From positions 3,479,501 through 3,543,500 of the forward strand of contig NZ_CP150667.1 of NCBI RefSeq assembly GCF_038024065.1: 64,000 nucleotides of DNA. Direction: 5' to 3'. The position numbers and the translations under genes were made by a program. Every line of letters begins with the position of its first letter. Position 1 is the first letter of the stretch. The stretch is from Polaribacter sejongensis. Its GTDB lineage: Bacteria; Bacteroidota; Bacteroidia; Flavobacteriales; Flavobacteriaceae. The notes beneath the pieces are model-generated. The model had not been told where the DNA came from, ran no database searches, and saw only the letters and a program-made list of their open reading frames with translations. Below, one piece after another: positions 25,901-34,953 of the stretch.

Positions 25901-26548
25901 ATGGGACTTTTATCAAAAAAAGACGCAGCATTAATTACAGACCCTTTATTAGATGACAACCCTATTACTATACAAGTATTAGGTATTTGTTCTGCTTTAG
26001 CTATTACAGCAGAATTAAAAGCATCTTTAATTATGGCGTTTTCAGTTATGGCAGTATTGGCTGTAGGAAACGTGGTTATTTCATTAATGCGTAACATTAT
26101 ACCATCTAAAATTAGAATTATTGTACAACTAGTTGTAGTTGCTGCTTTAGTAATTGTGGTAGATTTAGTTTTAAAAGCTTTTGCTTACGAACTGAGTAAA
26201 ACACTTTCTGTTTTTGTTGGGTTAATTATTACAAACTGTATTATTATGGGACGTTTTGAAGCTTTTGCTTTAGCAAACGGACCTTGGAAATCTTTCTTAG
26301 ATGGAATTGGTAATGCTGCAGGTTATGGTTTAATTTTAGTTATTGTAGGTTTCTTTAGAGAATTATTAGGTTCTGGTACTTTGTTAGGATTTAAAGTTTT
26401 AGGAGACCCTATTACTAAAACAGGTTTGTATGCATTTGGTTACGAAAATAATGGATTTATGATTATGCCTCCAATGGCATTAATTGTAGTTGGTATTATT
26501 ATTTGGATACAGCGTAGTAAAAACACATCATTAATAGAAGAAAATTAA
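25901..26548 (+). CDS. nqrD: Na+-translocating NADH:quinone reductase subunit D
   Basis: A 215-residue integral membrane subunit with about six helices; together with NqrE it binds the iron cofactor inside the membrane. Cys residues in ALGICSALAITA-like ICSALAITAE and in LIITNCIIMGR supply the conserved cofactor-ligand positions. The frame also has FLDGIGNAAGYG and FRELLGSGTLLG, which are typical. It is followed by the only real gap (79 bp) in this operon. Confidence 0.95.
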   Translation: MGLLSKKDAALITDPLLDDNPITIQVLGICSALAITAELKASLIMAFSVMAVLAVGNVVISLMRNIIPSKIRIIVQLVVVAALVIVVDLVLKAFAYELSKTLSVFVGLIITNCIIMGRFEAFALANGPWKSFLDGIGNAAGYGLILVIVGFFRELLGSGTLLGFKVLGDPITKTGLYAFGYENNGFMIMPPMALIVVGIIIWIQRSKNTSLIEEN

Positions 26549-26627
26549 AATGAGTTTGCAGTAAGCAGTTACAGTTTGCAGTAAAATGCTCACTAAATAC
26601 TGATACTAAAAACTGAAAACTAAAAAT
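26549..26627 (+). repeat. Simple CAGT/AACTG-type spacer inserted between nqrD and nqrE
   Basis: A 79-bp gap in an operon whose other gaps are 2-4 bp. It is built of near-repeats: GAGTTTGCAGTAAGCAGTTACAG, then GTTTGCAGTAAAATG, then runs of ACTGATACTAAAAACTGAAAACTAAAAA written here in parts (ACTGATACTAAAA, ACTGAAAACTAAAAA). The same type of word salad occurs as intergenic filler in flavobacterial genomes, from memory. No ORF or promoter is seen inside. Confidence 0.5.
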
Positions 26628-27356
26628 ATGGAACATATAGAATTATTTTTCAAATCGATATTTATAGATAACATGGTATTTTCAGTATTCTTAGGAATGT
26701 GTTCTTACCTTGCCGTATCTAAAAAAGTAACTACTGCCGTTGGTTTAGGAGCTGCTGTAATTTTTGTATTAGCAGTTACTGTACCATTAAACTGGTTATT
26801 AGATCAATATATTTTACAACCAGGCGCATTAAAATGGTTGGGTGCAGAGTATGCAGAATACGACTTAAGTTTCTTATCATTTATCATGTTTATTGCAACG
26901 ATTGCAACCATGGTACAATTGGTAGAGATTATTGTTGAAAAATTCTCACCTTCATTATACAACTCACTAGGTATTTTCTTACCATTAATTGCTGTAAACT
27001 GTGCTATTTTAGGTGGAAGTTTATTTATGCAATCTCGTGAAATTCCTACTTTAGGTTTAGCATTAACTTACGGAGTTGGTTCTGGAATTGGATGGTTTTT
27101 AGCTATTGTAGCAATTGCTGCAATTCGTGAAAAAATTAGATACTCTAACGTTCCACCTGCATTAAGAGGTTTAGGAATTACGTTTATCATTACAGGATTA
27201 ATGGCTATTGGATTTATGAGCTTTGGAGGAATGTTAACTGGTGGTGGTGATGAAGAAGAAGAAAAACCAGCTACGGAAGCTAGTATTAAGAAAGAAGAAG
27301 TAAAACCAGCAACGAAAGAAATTGTAGCTGAAAACACAAATACAAACCAAGAGTAG
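26628..27356 (+). CDS. nqrE: Na+-translocating NADH:quinone reductase subunit E (with acidic tail)
   Basis: A 242-residue membrane subunit with about six helices, the partner of NqrD. The conserved core spans about 1-205 ([37 protein letters not shown] with a cofactor-site Cys, [18 protein letters not shown] with the second Cys, [18 protein letters not shown]). It is followed by a hydrophilic tail of about 35 residues rich in Glu, Lys and Thr ([13 protein letters not shown] ... NTNQE), longer than the ~200-residue proteobacterial subunit. 2 nt separate its stop from the nqrF start. Confidence 0.95.
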   Translation: MEHIELFFKSIFIDNMVFSVFLGMCSYLAVSKKVTTAVGLGAAVIFVLAVTVPLNWLLDQYILQPGALKWLGAEYAEYDLSFLSFIMFIATIATMVQLVEIIVEKFSPSLYNSLGIFLPLIAVNCAILGGSLFMQSREIPTLGLALTYGVGSGIGWFLAIVAIAAIREKIRYSNVPPALRGLGITFIITGLMAIGFMSFGGMLTGGGDEEEEKPATEASIKKEEVKPATKEIVAENTNTNQE

Positions 27357-27358
27357 AT

Positions 27359-28669
27359 ATGATATTAGCAGCAGGTACAACAGGAACCATAATTGCAACA
27401 GTAGCAGCTTTTTTAGTATTAACACTGGTATTGGTCGCGTTATTATTATTTGTAAAACAAAAACTATCGCCATCTGGTCCAGTAACAATTACTATTAATG
27501 GTGAGCGTAAAATAGAAGTTGGTTCAGGAAGTTCTCTTCTATCAACTTTAGGAAACGAAAAGATATTTTTACCATCTGCATGTGGAGGTGGTGGAACTTG
27601 TATTCAATGTGAGTGTCACGTAAATTCTGGTGGAGGTGAAGCTTTGCCAACAGAAATACCTAACTTTACTCGTAAAGAATTAAAAGAAGGAATTCGTTTA
27701 GCTTGTCAAGTAAAAGTAAAACAAGACATGGATATTTCTATTCCAGAAGAAATTTTTGGAATTAAGAAATTTGATGCAGTTGTTGTAAGAAATTACAATG
27801 TAGCTACATTTATTAAGGAATTTGTTGTTGAAATTCCAGAAGATATGGGGTATAAAGCAGGTGGATATATTCAAATTGAAATTCCAGCTTGTGAAGTAAA
27901 ATATTCTGATATGGATATTACTGCACATCCAGAAGAGCACGATACACCAGACAAGTTTGAAGGTGAGTGGGATAAGTTTAACTTACGTCCATTAGTAATG
28001 AAAAATACAGAAACTGTAGAAAGAGCATATTCTATGGCTTCTTACCCAGCAGAGGGAAGAGAAATTATGTTAAATGTACGTATTGCAACACCCCCTTTTG
28101 ATAGAGTAAAAGGTGGCTGGATGGATGTTAATCCAGGTATTGCATCTTCATATATTTTCAACCTTAAAAAAGGAGATAAATGTGTTATTTCTGGACCTTA
28201 TGGAGAGTTCTTTATTAATGAATCTGAAGCAGAAATGTTATATGTAGGTGGTGGAGCAGGTATGGCACCAATGCGTTCTCACTTATATCATTTATTCAGA
28301 ACCTTAAAAACGGGTAGAAAAGTAACATATTGGTACGGAGGTCGTTCTAAAGCAGAATTATTCTATATCGAACACTTTAGAGCATTGGAGAAAGATTTTC
28401 CAAACTTTAAATTCTATATTGCTTTATCTGACCCAACTGAGGCAGATAACTGGACAAAGAAAACAGATATTCATGATGAAGCTGGAGATGGTTTTGTTGG
28501 GTTTATTCACAATTGTGTAATTGATAATTATTTATCTAAGCATGACTCACCAGAAGATTTAGAATTGTATTTCTGTGGACCACCATTAATGAACAATGCC
28601 GTTCAGAAAATGGGTGAAGATTTTGGTCTTGCAGACGAAAACATTCGTTTTGATGACTTTGGAGGATAG
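27359..28669 (+). CDS. nqrF: Na+-translocating NADH:quinone reductase subunit F
   Basis: A 436-residue electron-input subunit. An N-terminal transmembrane helix (about 9-33) anchors a [2Fe-2S] ferredoxin domain whose ligands are Cys75, Cys81, Cys84 and Cys116. A ferredoxin-reductase module follows: FAD site RAYSMAS at 222-228, NADH site VGGGAGMAPMRSH, and the C-terminal YFCGPPLMNNAV. It oxidises NADH and passes electrons through FAD and the cluster to the other subunits. All cofactor ligands are intact. Last gene of the operon, closed by a strong terminator. Confidence 0.97.
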   Translation: MILAAGTTGTIIATVAAFLVLTLVLVALLLFVKQKLSPSGPVTITINGERKIEVGSGSSLLSTLGNEKIFLPSACGGGGTCIQCECHVNSGGGEALPTEIPNFTRKELKEGIRLACQVKVKQDMDISIPEEIFGIKKFDAVVVRNYNVATFIKEFVVEIPEDMGYKAGGYIQIEIPACEVKYSDMDITAHPEEHDTPDKFEGEWDKFNLRPLVMKNTETVERAYSMASYPAEGREIMLNVRIATPPFDRVKGGWMDVNPGIASSYIFNLKKGDKCVISGPYGEFFINESEAEMLYVGGGAGMAPMRSHLYHLFRTLKTGRKVTYWYGGRSKAELFYIEHFRALEKDFPNFKFYIALSDPTEADNWTKKTDIHDEAGDGFVGFIHNCVIDNYLSKHDSPEDLELYFCGPPLMNNAVQKMGEDFGLADENIRFDDFGG

Positions 28670-28692
28670 ACTTCAATCAATTATAATACTAC

Positions 28693-28723
28693 AAACCGAT
28701 TCAGAAATGAATCGGTTTTTTTG
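28693..28723 (+). terminator. nqr operon terminator
   Basis: Perfect 11-bp stem AAACCGATTCA/TGAATCGGTTT around a GAAA tetraloop, then seven T in all. The same stem recurs at 34868-34893. Confidence 0.92.
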
Positions 28724-28909
28724 TGGGGTTAACTTTCTAAAATATACAGATATTCCTCTATATAACCTCATCATTACCATTTATAGATTGAAAACGTCAG
28801 TTTATAAAATCACTCTATAAAAAATTGAAATTTAATAGAATATTTGTTCTGTATTAATCAGATAAGAAGCAATAAAGAAGAAATGCTTTTTTGTAAAACA
28901 AACTCTATT

Positions 28910-30634
28910 ATGAAAAATTTATTAAAAGTACTATTAATGCTATTTGTATTTACAAATGCATTTTTATCAATGGGCCAACAACAGCCTTTAGACAAAAATT
29001 ATTTACAATTAAGTCCAAGAGTTGGATACGATTTTCCGACCTACAATAACAATACACCCTATATCGATTATAAAGGTGGTTTAGATTTAGGCATTTCCTT
29101 AGATTATTACTGGACATGGTTTGGTATAGGGGCGGATTTTGATTACATCAAAAATAAGCCAGAAAGTACGTATCCAACAATTGCAAGTACTTTACCAACA
29201 ACCTTATCCGAAGCAAAAATTACACGCATGTTTTATGGAATTGGTCCCAATGCGCAAATAAGAAGTAATTCTGGTAAATTTAAAACTGAATTTAATACAC
29301 GTTTTGGATTAGCATCTATAAAAGGTGGTAGAACACTTTTAGCAGGTCCAACAGCAGCAAACATATTAAATTTTCATGCTGGTTATAACGCATCAAGTGT
29401 ATTTACATTTAAAGGTCAGGTTCGTTTTACTTATTTCTTATCCGAAAATTTTGGAATTAATGCAGGAGCCTATTATATGCGACACTTCGGTGTTACAGAG
29501 TTAAATGAAGGAGGGCTTTCTGCAAGTTACCAACCCTTTACCGAGGATGCTGGCGAATTTTATATTGATCAAGGAAATCCGAAGGTAAGAAGTGAACCGT
29601 GCGATTGTGATATTTCATCAGTTGGTTTATTTGCAGGGGTTACCATCAAATTCAGTAAAAAGGAAAAATCTTGTCCAGTTTGTGGTGAAAATCACACACC
29701 TTATTGTTGTGCAACATGTGGTTGTAATGTAACCGTAACAGCTAAAGATAAATTTACTGGAGAAACGTTACCCAATACAGATGTTGTATTAACTGATTTA
29801 AACGGTAGCATTGTACAAACAGCCACTACAAATTCTTACGGTGTTGTGGTATTTACAGAAGTGCCAGAAGATAATTATGTAATTAGAGGAAAACTATACA
29901 ATGTTACTTTAGAAGAAGGAAGCATTACAAAAGAAGATTTCAAAAACTGTAAAAAGGAAAGTGCAGGTATACAAAAAGTGATTGTATATGCTGATGAAAA
30001 CTTCATCTTAAAAGGAAATGTGGTAGAATGTAATTCTACTAACGGAATACAAGGCGTAGATATTATCTTAAAAGATAAGCTTAGAGCAGGGCAAAAAAAC
30101 ACACTATCTGATGCAGAAGGAGATTTTATCTTTCATTTAAAACAAGCTTCAAGGTATGGTTTAAATGGTAAAAAAGATGGTTATTTCTCTAATGAAGTAG
30201 AAGTGGCTACCAATTCTTACAATAGAGAAAGCACTTTATTTATTGATTTTGAAATGTGTATAGATCCATGTGGAGTGGCCATTAAATTAGACAATATAAA
30301 CTTCGATTTAGACAAAGCAATTATTTTACCAGCGGCAAAACCAGATTTAGATTATGTGGTGAAGTTAATGCAAGACAACCCAAGTATTACTGTAGAAATG
30401 TCTTCTCACACAGATAGCCAAGGAGGTGATGGTTATAATCTAAGTTTATCTCAAAGAAGAGCAGATGCAACAGTAAATTATATTGTTGGTAAAGGCATTT
30501 CAAGAAGTAGGTTAGTTGGCCGTGGAGCAGGAGAAAGTGAATTAAAGAATACCAAATGTTCTAATAACGTACCATGTACGGATGACGAACACAGAATAAA
30601 CCGAAGAACTGAGTTTAAAGTAGTTTGCTTTTAA
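28910..30634 (+). CDS. OmpA-family outer-membrane protein with Cys-rich linker and carboxypeptidase-regulatory-like domains
   Basis: A 574-residue protein with signal peptide MKNLLKVLLMLFVFTNAFLSMG|QQ. The start at 28910 is preferred to an in-frame ATG at 28844, which would put 22 extra residues before the signal. Residues about 30-230 look like an outer-membrane beta-barrel (alternating strands such as GLDLGISLDYYWTWFGIGAD). A short Cys-rich piece follows (CPVCGENHTPYCCATCGC, six cysteines), then two carboxypeptidase-regulatory-like beta-sandwiches, and a C-terminal OmpA domain (about 460-574: INFDLDKAIILPAA, SSHTDSQGGDGYNLSLSQRR, GAGES, DDEHRINRRTEFKV), which should bind peptidoglycan. It may start a group with the vWA and other lipoproteins downstream. 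Confidence 0.87.
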   Translation: MKNLLKVLLMLFVFTNAFLSMGQQQPLDKNYLQLSPRVGYDFPTYNNNTPYIDYKGGLDLGISLDYYWTWFGIGADFDYIKNKPESTYPTIASTLPTTLSEAKITRMFYGIGPNAQIRSNSGKFKTEFNTRFGLASIKGGRTLLAGPTAANILNFHAGYNASSVFTFKGQVRFTYFLSENFGINAGAYYMRHFGVTELNEGGLSASYQPFTEDAGEFYIDQGNPKVRSEPCDCDISSVGLFAGVTIKFSKKEKSCPVCGENHTPYCCATCGCNVTVTAKDKFTGETLPNTDVVLTDLNGSIVQTATTNSYGVVVFTEVPEDNYVIRGKLYNVTLEEGSITKEDFKNCKKESAGIQKVIVYADENFILKGNVVECNSTNGIQGVDIILKDKLRAGQKNTLSDAEGDFIFHLKQASRYGLNGKKDGYFSNEVEVATNSYNRESTLFIDFEMCIDPCGVAIKLDNINFDLDKAIILPAAKPDLDYVVKLMQDNPSITVEMSSHTDSQGGDGYNLSLSQRRADATVNYIVGKGISRSRLVGRGAGESELKNTKCSNNVPCTDDEHRINRRTEFKVVCF

Positions 30635-30670
30635 TAAGTATTTGTTTGAGTTAATTGATAATTAGTAAAC

Positions 30671-30703
30671 CAAGTCAAGGCAGTAAAATGCTGTCTTGAC
30701 TTA
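30671..30703 (+). terminator. Hairpin between the OmpA and vWA genes
   Basis: Stem AAGTCAAGGCAG/CTGTCTTGACTT (one G-T pair) around TAAAATG. There is no good T-run after it, so it could be a weak terminator or an mRNA processing or stability hairpin. Confidence 0.5.
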
Positions 30704-30723
30704 CATTTAAAAAACTAGAAAAT

Positions 30724-31578
30724 ATGAAAACGAGATATAAAAATAGAAGAATTTTAAAATATGTAAGTATACTTTTTAGCTTGTTCGTGATGATGAACTT
30801 TGTGAGTTGTGGTAGTGATGAAAGCTGTGAATATGATGTGGAAGATGACGGATTTCCTTTTGCGTGTAGTGAAGGTATGGATGTGGCTTTTTTAATTGAT
30901 TATACGGGAAGTATGGGGGGAGCAATAGAAGGTATTAAAAGCTCTGTTGCTGCAATTGCAAGTACAATTGTAACTGAGTCTGGGGGAGATTATAGACTCT
31001 CTTTATCAATTTTTGACGAACAACCAGAAGGTAATTTACCAGCTTATGCTGCCCAAACGGACTATGTGAGTTTACCTGCAGGTCAAAAAATAGTAAATTC
31101 TACATTTGCAACAAGGGATCAGTATTTAACTATGATGGAAAAATTTGGAACAAATAATAAAACCTCATTTAGTAATCAATTAGCAAAACTAAATGGGGCA
31201 TTAAGTTTAGGTTCTGGAGTTGGATCACCAGAACCTGGAGGCTTATTATTTAATGAACTGATAAATAATAGTTTTGCAGGAAATTGGAGAACAACTAATA
31301 TTACTAAACTAGCTATAATTATCACTGATGCTGTGGCAGGTGGAGATGATGATACTGCTAATGGAATTGATGACACGTATTTGGCATCTCTTGCTGCAAA
31401 AGCAAATCTAGATGGTATTCAGGTGATTTTAGTTTCATCATTAGCTACATCAAATTATGAAATAAGTTTAGTAGATATTAATAACGGAGGTTTAAAACTT
31501 ATGAATGCAAATTTGAACAATGTAGGTACAGATATTATTAAGCTAATTGAAGATATTTGTGTTAATAATGAAAAATAA
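30724..31578 (+). CDS. vWA-domain lipoprotein
   Basis: A 284-residue lipoprotein: Arg/Lys-rich N-terminus, hydrophobic stretch and lipobox NFVSC with lipidated Cys29. The remainder is a von Willebrand factor A domain: VAFLIDYTGSMGG at about 54-66 provides the metal-ion site in the form Asp59-x-Thr61-x-Ser63 (Thr replaces the first Ser of DxSxS, a known variant), and IIITDAVAGGDDD gives the later Asp. Integrin-beta-like proteins with this layout bind extracellular ligands through the bound metal. Cysteines at 35 and 48 flank the start of the domain. Its partner is unknown; it lies between an OmpA protein and another lipoprotein. Confidence 0.82.
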   Translation: MKTRYKNRRILKYVSILFSLFVMMNFVSCGSDESCEYDVEDDGFPFACSEGMDVAFLIDYTGSMGGAIEGIKSSVAAIASTIVTESGGDYRLSLSIFDEQPEGNLPAYAAQTDYVSLPAGQKIVNSTFATRDQYLTMMEKFGTNNKTSFSNQLAKLNGALSLGSGVGSPEPGGLLFNELINNSFAGNWRTTNITKLAIIITDAVAGGDDDTANGIDDTYLASLAAKANLDGIQVILVSSLATSNYEISLVDINNGGLKLMNANLNNVGTDIIKLIEDICVNNEK

Positions 31579-31607
31579 GTAAACTAATATTATTAATAAT
31601 CATTCAT

Positions 31608-31644
31608 GAAAAGGCAATGGAGATTGTATCAAAGTTGCTTTTTT
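31608..31644 (+). terminator. Terminator-like hairpin after the vWA gene
   Basis: AAAAGGCAA pairs with TTGCTTTTT around an 18-nt loop, with T residues at the right edge. Weak stem with one G-T pair. Confidence 0.4.
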
Positions 31645-31742
31645 AAACATTATCTTCAGAACTAATACAGAGGTTATTTATATTGATATCAAACATTTTT
31701 TTTAACATTTCATTTATAAACATTAACTTTCAAGAAAAAAAT

Positions 31743-32435
31743 ATGAAAAATTTAAAAATCAAACACCTTTTTTACGCAACTATTACTGCTCTAATGTTTT
31801 ATTCTTGTGCAAGCCCAATTGAATTATATGAAAAATCAGGGCACGCAATTACAATGAAGCAAAGCCATAGTTTATATGAAAATTACAATGACAATATAAA
31901 GCCTTACGTTGAAAAAGCACAAAATTCAATTTTGGATAGAAAAGGATATGAAGGAACAGAATATGTATTGGTTAGCATACAACAATTAGAAAATTACATT
32001 CGATTTTTAAAGGAAGTAGAAAAAACGAATAAAGGTAATGACAACAATGAAGTTACTGGAATTGCAATATTTTTAGGTGCGCATGATAAAAATAAAACAC
32101 TTAATTCTATACCTAAATTTAATCATAATATTAAGAGTTATGACGAGATGAATGAAAAAAATGATAGGGTAGTTGGAGACATGAGACATAGAGAAACAGT
32201 TTTTTTAGCTCCAACCTTTAGAGAAAACCATAAAGATTCAATATTTACCAATGAGTTTGATAGACATATTCCCTTTTTTATTGAATATACAAACCAAGAT
32301 AATAAATATAAAGGAACTTATAAATATTTATTACCCTACCTAAAAAATAAGGAAACTAAAAGTGCTACAAGATCTTTAGAAAGAAATTCAAGTTTAAATG
32401 CAGATGAGTTTAATATAATGCCTCCTAAGTCTTAA
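31743..32435 (+). CDS. Lipoprotein of unknown function
   Basis: A 230-residue protein. The start at 31743 gives a classical lipoprotein leader (MKNLKIKHLFYATITALMFYSC, lipidated Cys22); the longer frame from 31683 adds a Phe/Asn-rich stretch with no purpose. The mature part is hydrophilic, with a helical region around EYVLVSIQQLENYIRFLKEVEK, a GIAIFLGAHDKN strand, and a conserved-looking RHRETVFLAPTFRENHKDS segment. I do not recognise a family. It precedes the membrane protein/LytS/LytTR group by 30 bp and may belong to that transcript. Confidence 0.65.
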   Translation: MKNLKIKHLFYATITALMFYSCASPIELYEKSGHAITMKQSHSLYENYNDNIKPYVEKAQNSILDRKGYEGTEYVLVSIQQLENYIRFLKEVEKTNKGNDNNEVTGIAIFLGAHDKNKTLNSIPKFNHNIKSYDEMNEKNDRVVGDMRHRETVFLAPTFRENHKDSIFTNEFDRHIPFFIEYTNQDNKYKGTYKYLLPYLKNKETKSATRSLERNSSLNADEFNIMPPKS

Positions 32436-32465
32436 TTAAATAGTTTAAACTAAAATAATTTTCTT

Positions 32466-33128
32466 TTGATAGAAGTAATATATGAATCTGTAGTTTATGG
32501 TTATTTATATATACAAATAATACCAGCTATTATTGGTTTATTTTGTATTAAGAAACTAGATGTTAAATACCGATATTTTGTACTATTACTTTGGTATGGG
32601 GTATTTAATGAAATTTTTGCTTTATACTATGGTAGATATATTGTAATACAAAAAAACGTAGTTTTTTATAATATTTTTAATGTTATTTATTTTAGTTTTC
32701 TTTTTTGGTTATTCTATTCTAAATTCAATAGTAAAATATTTAAAAAAATAATTATATTTTTTGGGGTTCTATATTTTACAGTTGTTGCTTATGAATTATT
32801 GATTAAACAAATAGATTACACTAGTCAGAGTTTTTTAGAGTCTTACATAATTGGTGGATTTAGTATTTTAATCTTTGTAGCTTATTATTTAATGATGTTA
32901 TTAACATCTAGTAAACAAGAAAATGTATATTCCAATTTATTACTATGGATAGCTATTGCACATTTTATCTACTATTTAGGCTTTATACCTTTTAAAGTAG
33001 GTCAAAATTATTTTGCAAGTTTTAAAGAGTTTCATCATTTGTTTGGTTTATTAATTACAATTACAAGTTTAAAAAGTATCATTTTAAGTATCGGTTTTAT
33101 ATGCACTCACCAGAAGGTTCAATCATAG
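32466..33128 (+). CDS. Polytopic membrane protein upstream of a LytS-type kinase
   Basis: A 220-residue protein consisting almost wholly of about six to seven hydrophobic segments (for example IQIIPAIIGLFCI, VVFYNIFNVIYFSFLFWLFY, IIIFFGVLYFTVVAYELLI, FSILIFVAYYLMMLL). It starts at TTG; the only in-frame sequence upstream before a stop has no ATG or GTG. Its last 28 bp overlap the kinase gene. The layout suggests a membrane sensor or input partner of that kinase, which itself has just one transmembrane segment; this is inference from position. The family is not recognised. Confidence 0.7.
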   Translation: MIEVIYESVVYGYLYIQIIPAIIGLFCIKKLDVKYRYFVLLLWYGVFNEIFALYYGRYIVIQKNVVFYNIFNVIYFSFLFWLFYSKFNSKIFKKIIIFFGVLYFTVVAYELLIKQIDYTSQSFLESYIIGGFSILIFVAYYLMMLLTSSKQENVYSNLLLWIAIAHFIYYLGFIPFKVGQNYFASFKEFHHLFGLLITITSLKSIILSIGFICTHQKVQS

Positions 33129-33907
33129 GTTATTCAATATTAATACTCGTTTTTTTAGGGGTATTACTAGTATTGCTTTTTTTTGTGTTTATAAATAGGA
33201 AAAACAAATTAGTGCGTGATAATTTTGAAGCAACCATACAAAACCAAAAACGCCAACACGATTTAGAATTAAAGGCTTTGCGTAGCCAAATGAATCCACA
33301 TTTTGTACATAATTCTTTAAATGCGATTCAATATTATATTCAACAGAATGATGTTGAAACATCAGAAAACTATTTAGCAAAATTCTCGAAATTAATGCGT
33401 CAGTTTTTTGATTATTCAAGAAGGAAAAGTGTTAGTTTAAGTGAAGAAATTAGCCTGCTAGAGAATTACCTTCAAATAGAGAAATTACGTTTCGAAGAAA
33501 AAATAGAGTATGAAATAAAAGTAGATCCAGAATTAGATCTTGAAGAAGAACAGATACCTTCTATGCTTATACAACCATTGGTGGAAAATGCTATTAACCA
33601 TGGTTTATTTCACAAAAAAGGGAATGGAAAAGTAACTGTAATATTCAATTTTATAAATGCAAATTGCTTTAAAGTTAGTGTAATAGATAATGGTGTTGGT
33701 TTAAAAAAATCGAAAGAACTAAATACTTCTATAAAAAGTCAAAATGCTTCACATTCATCAGAAGTATTAACCGAGCGAATTCATTTTTTAAATGAAAGTG
33801 GTTCTTGGAATGTGTGCCATAAAATGATAGATCGTTCTATAGAAATTGGTGAAACAGGTACTGAAATTGTTTTAGAATTTAATCAAAATTATTATGACAA
33901 AAATTAA
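33101..33907 (+). CDS. LytS/YehU-type sensor histidine kinase
   Basis: A 268-residue kinase with one N-terminal transmembrane segment (about 9-31), a short coiled coil, and a His_kinase domain (PF06580). The phosphorylated His67 lies in LRSQMNPHFVHNSLNAI; most relatives have PHFLFN, so the VH pair is a variation. The ATP-binding part has the N-box QPLVENAINHG (Asn163) and DNGVGL. A region after DNGVG lacks a well-formed glycine-rich loop (SEVLTERIHFLNE), as is normal in this family. It overlaps the membrane protein gene by 28 bp and the LytTR regulator by 14 bp, so the three are surely co-transcribed. Confidence 0.9.
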   Translation: MHSPEGSIIGYSILILVFLGVLLVLLFFVFINRKNKLVRDNFEATIQNQKRQHDLELKALRSQMNPHFVHNSLNAIQYYIQQNDVETSENYLAKFSKLMRQFFDYSRRKSVSLSEEISLLENYLQIEKLRFEEKIEYEIKVDPELDLEEEQIPSMLIQPLVENAINHGLFHKKGNGKVTVIFNFINANCFKVSVIDNGVGLKKSKELNTSIKSQNASHSSEVLTERIHFLNESGSWNVCHKMIDRSIEIGETGTEIVLEFNQNYYDKN

Positions 33908-34640
33908 AACGATACTTATTGATGATGAGCGGAAAGCATTATCTATTTTAAAAAATAAAATTGAAAGATACTGTCCAGACTTAGATATTATTGCAGAAAC
34001 TCAGAGTCCAGAAAAAGGTTTAGAACTTATAGATAAATTGCAACCTCAACTTGTATTTATAGACATAGCAATGCCTGTAATGAATGGGTTTGATGTTTTA
34101 GCAAATGTAAAGAAACCTAATTTTGAAATTATTTTTGTAACCGCTTTTGACCAATACGCAATAGATGCTATAAATTATAGTGCTATTGGTTACTTATTGA
34201 AGCCGGTGGATAATGAAACTTTAATAGCAACCGTAATAAAGGCTTCTAAAAATATTGCAGATAAATCTGCCTTAGAAAAAAACAAATTACTGATTGAGAA
34301 TTTAGGTGTACAAAATTTTCAGAAGAAAAAAATAGTCATTCCATCTGCAGATGGATTAGAGTTTGTAAAAATAGATGCAATTATACATTGCGAAGGTGTA
34401 GATGGTTATACTAAGATTCATTTCAGTAATCAAAAGCCCATTTTAAGCTCACAAAGCATAGGTCATTTTAATAAATTATTACAGCAGCAGGATTTCTACT
34501 TAGTCCATAAATCTCATTTGATAAATCTAGAACATATAAAAAAATATTTGAATGAAGGTTATGTATTATTAAGTGAGAACCATAAAGTGCCTGTCTCTAG
34601 AAATAGACGACAAGATTTTTTAAATAATCTAAAAGGTTAG
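33894..34640 (+). CDS. LytTR-family response regulator
   Basis: A 248-residue regulator. Receiver domain 1-120: acidic pair Asp10-Asp11, phospho-acceptor Asp57 in VFIDIAMPVMNG, Thr83 and Lys103 in YLLKPVD. LytTR DNA-binding domain about 140-245: KIVIPSADGLEFVKIDAIIHCEG, FYLVHKSHLINLEHIKKY and VPVSRNRRQDFL. Such pairs commonly control surface or adhesion genes in Bacteroidota; the nearby OmpA, vWA and lipoprotein genes are possible targets, without direct evidence. Starts inside the kinase gene (14-nt overlap). Confidence 0.93.
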   Translation: MTKIKTILIDDERKALSILKNKIERYCPDLDIIAETQSPEKGLELIDKLQPQLVFIDIAMPVMNGFDVLANVKKPNFEIIFVTAFDQYAIDAINYSAIGYLLKPVDNETLIATVIKASKNIADKSALEKNKLLIENLGVQNFQKKKIVIPSADGLEFVKIDAIIHCEGVDGYTKIHFSNQKPILSSQSIGHFNKLLQQQDFYLVHKSHLINLEHIKKYLNEGYVLLSENHKVPVSRNRRQDFLNNLKG

Positions 34641-34866
34641 TTTTTAAGTGTTTTGAAAAGGCAGTTAGTTCCTTTAATATTTCGTCAAAGAAGGTTTTAT
34701 AGAGTAAACCGGCTCTTCATTTTCTTTCTCAATAATTTTAGAGGAATCCATTACATTTGCTATGTAGTCTAAGACTTATAAGAATTCAAATACGTTTAGG
34801 ATAGGTAATAAGTACTATTATACTGAACTTGTTTCTGTACTTTTCATCAACATAAAATTTAGTATT

Positions 34867-34897
34867 GAAACCGATTCAGAGATGAATCGGTTTTTTA
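34867..34897 (+). terminator. Terminator downstream of the LytTR gene
   Basis: Perfect 11-bp stem AAACCGATTCA/TGAATCGGTTT around GAGA, followed by a T-run; the stem is the same as that of the nqr terminator. It lies 227 nt past the LytTR stop. The DNA between (34641-34866) shows no ORF or other recognisable element. Confidence 0.85.
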
Positions 34898-34953
34898 TAC
34901 ACGTAAATTTTGCTTTCCTAATAAAAAAGAAAATTTACTTTAAGTTTTACTAT

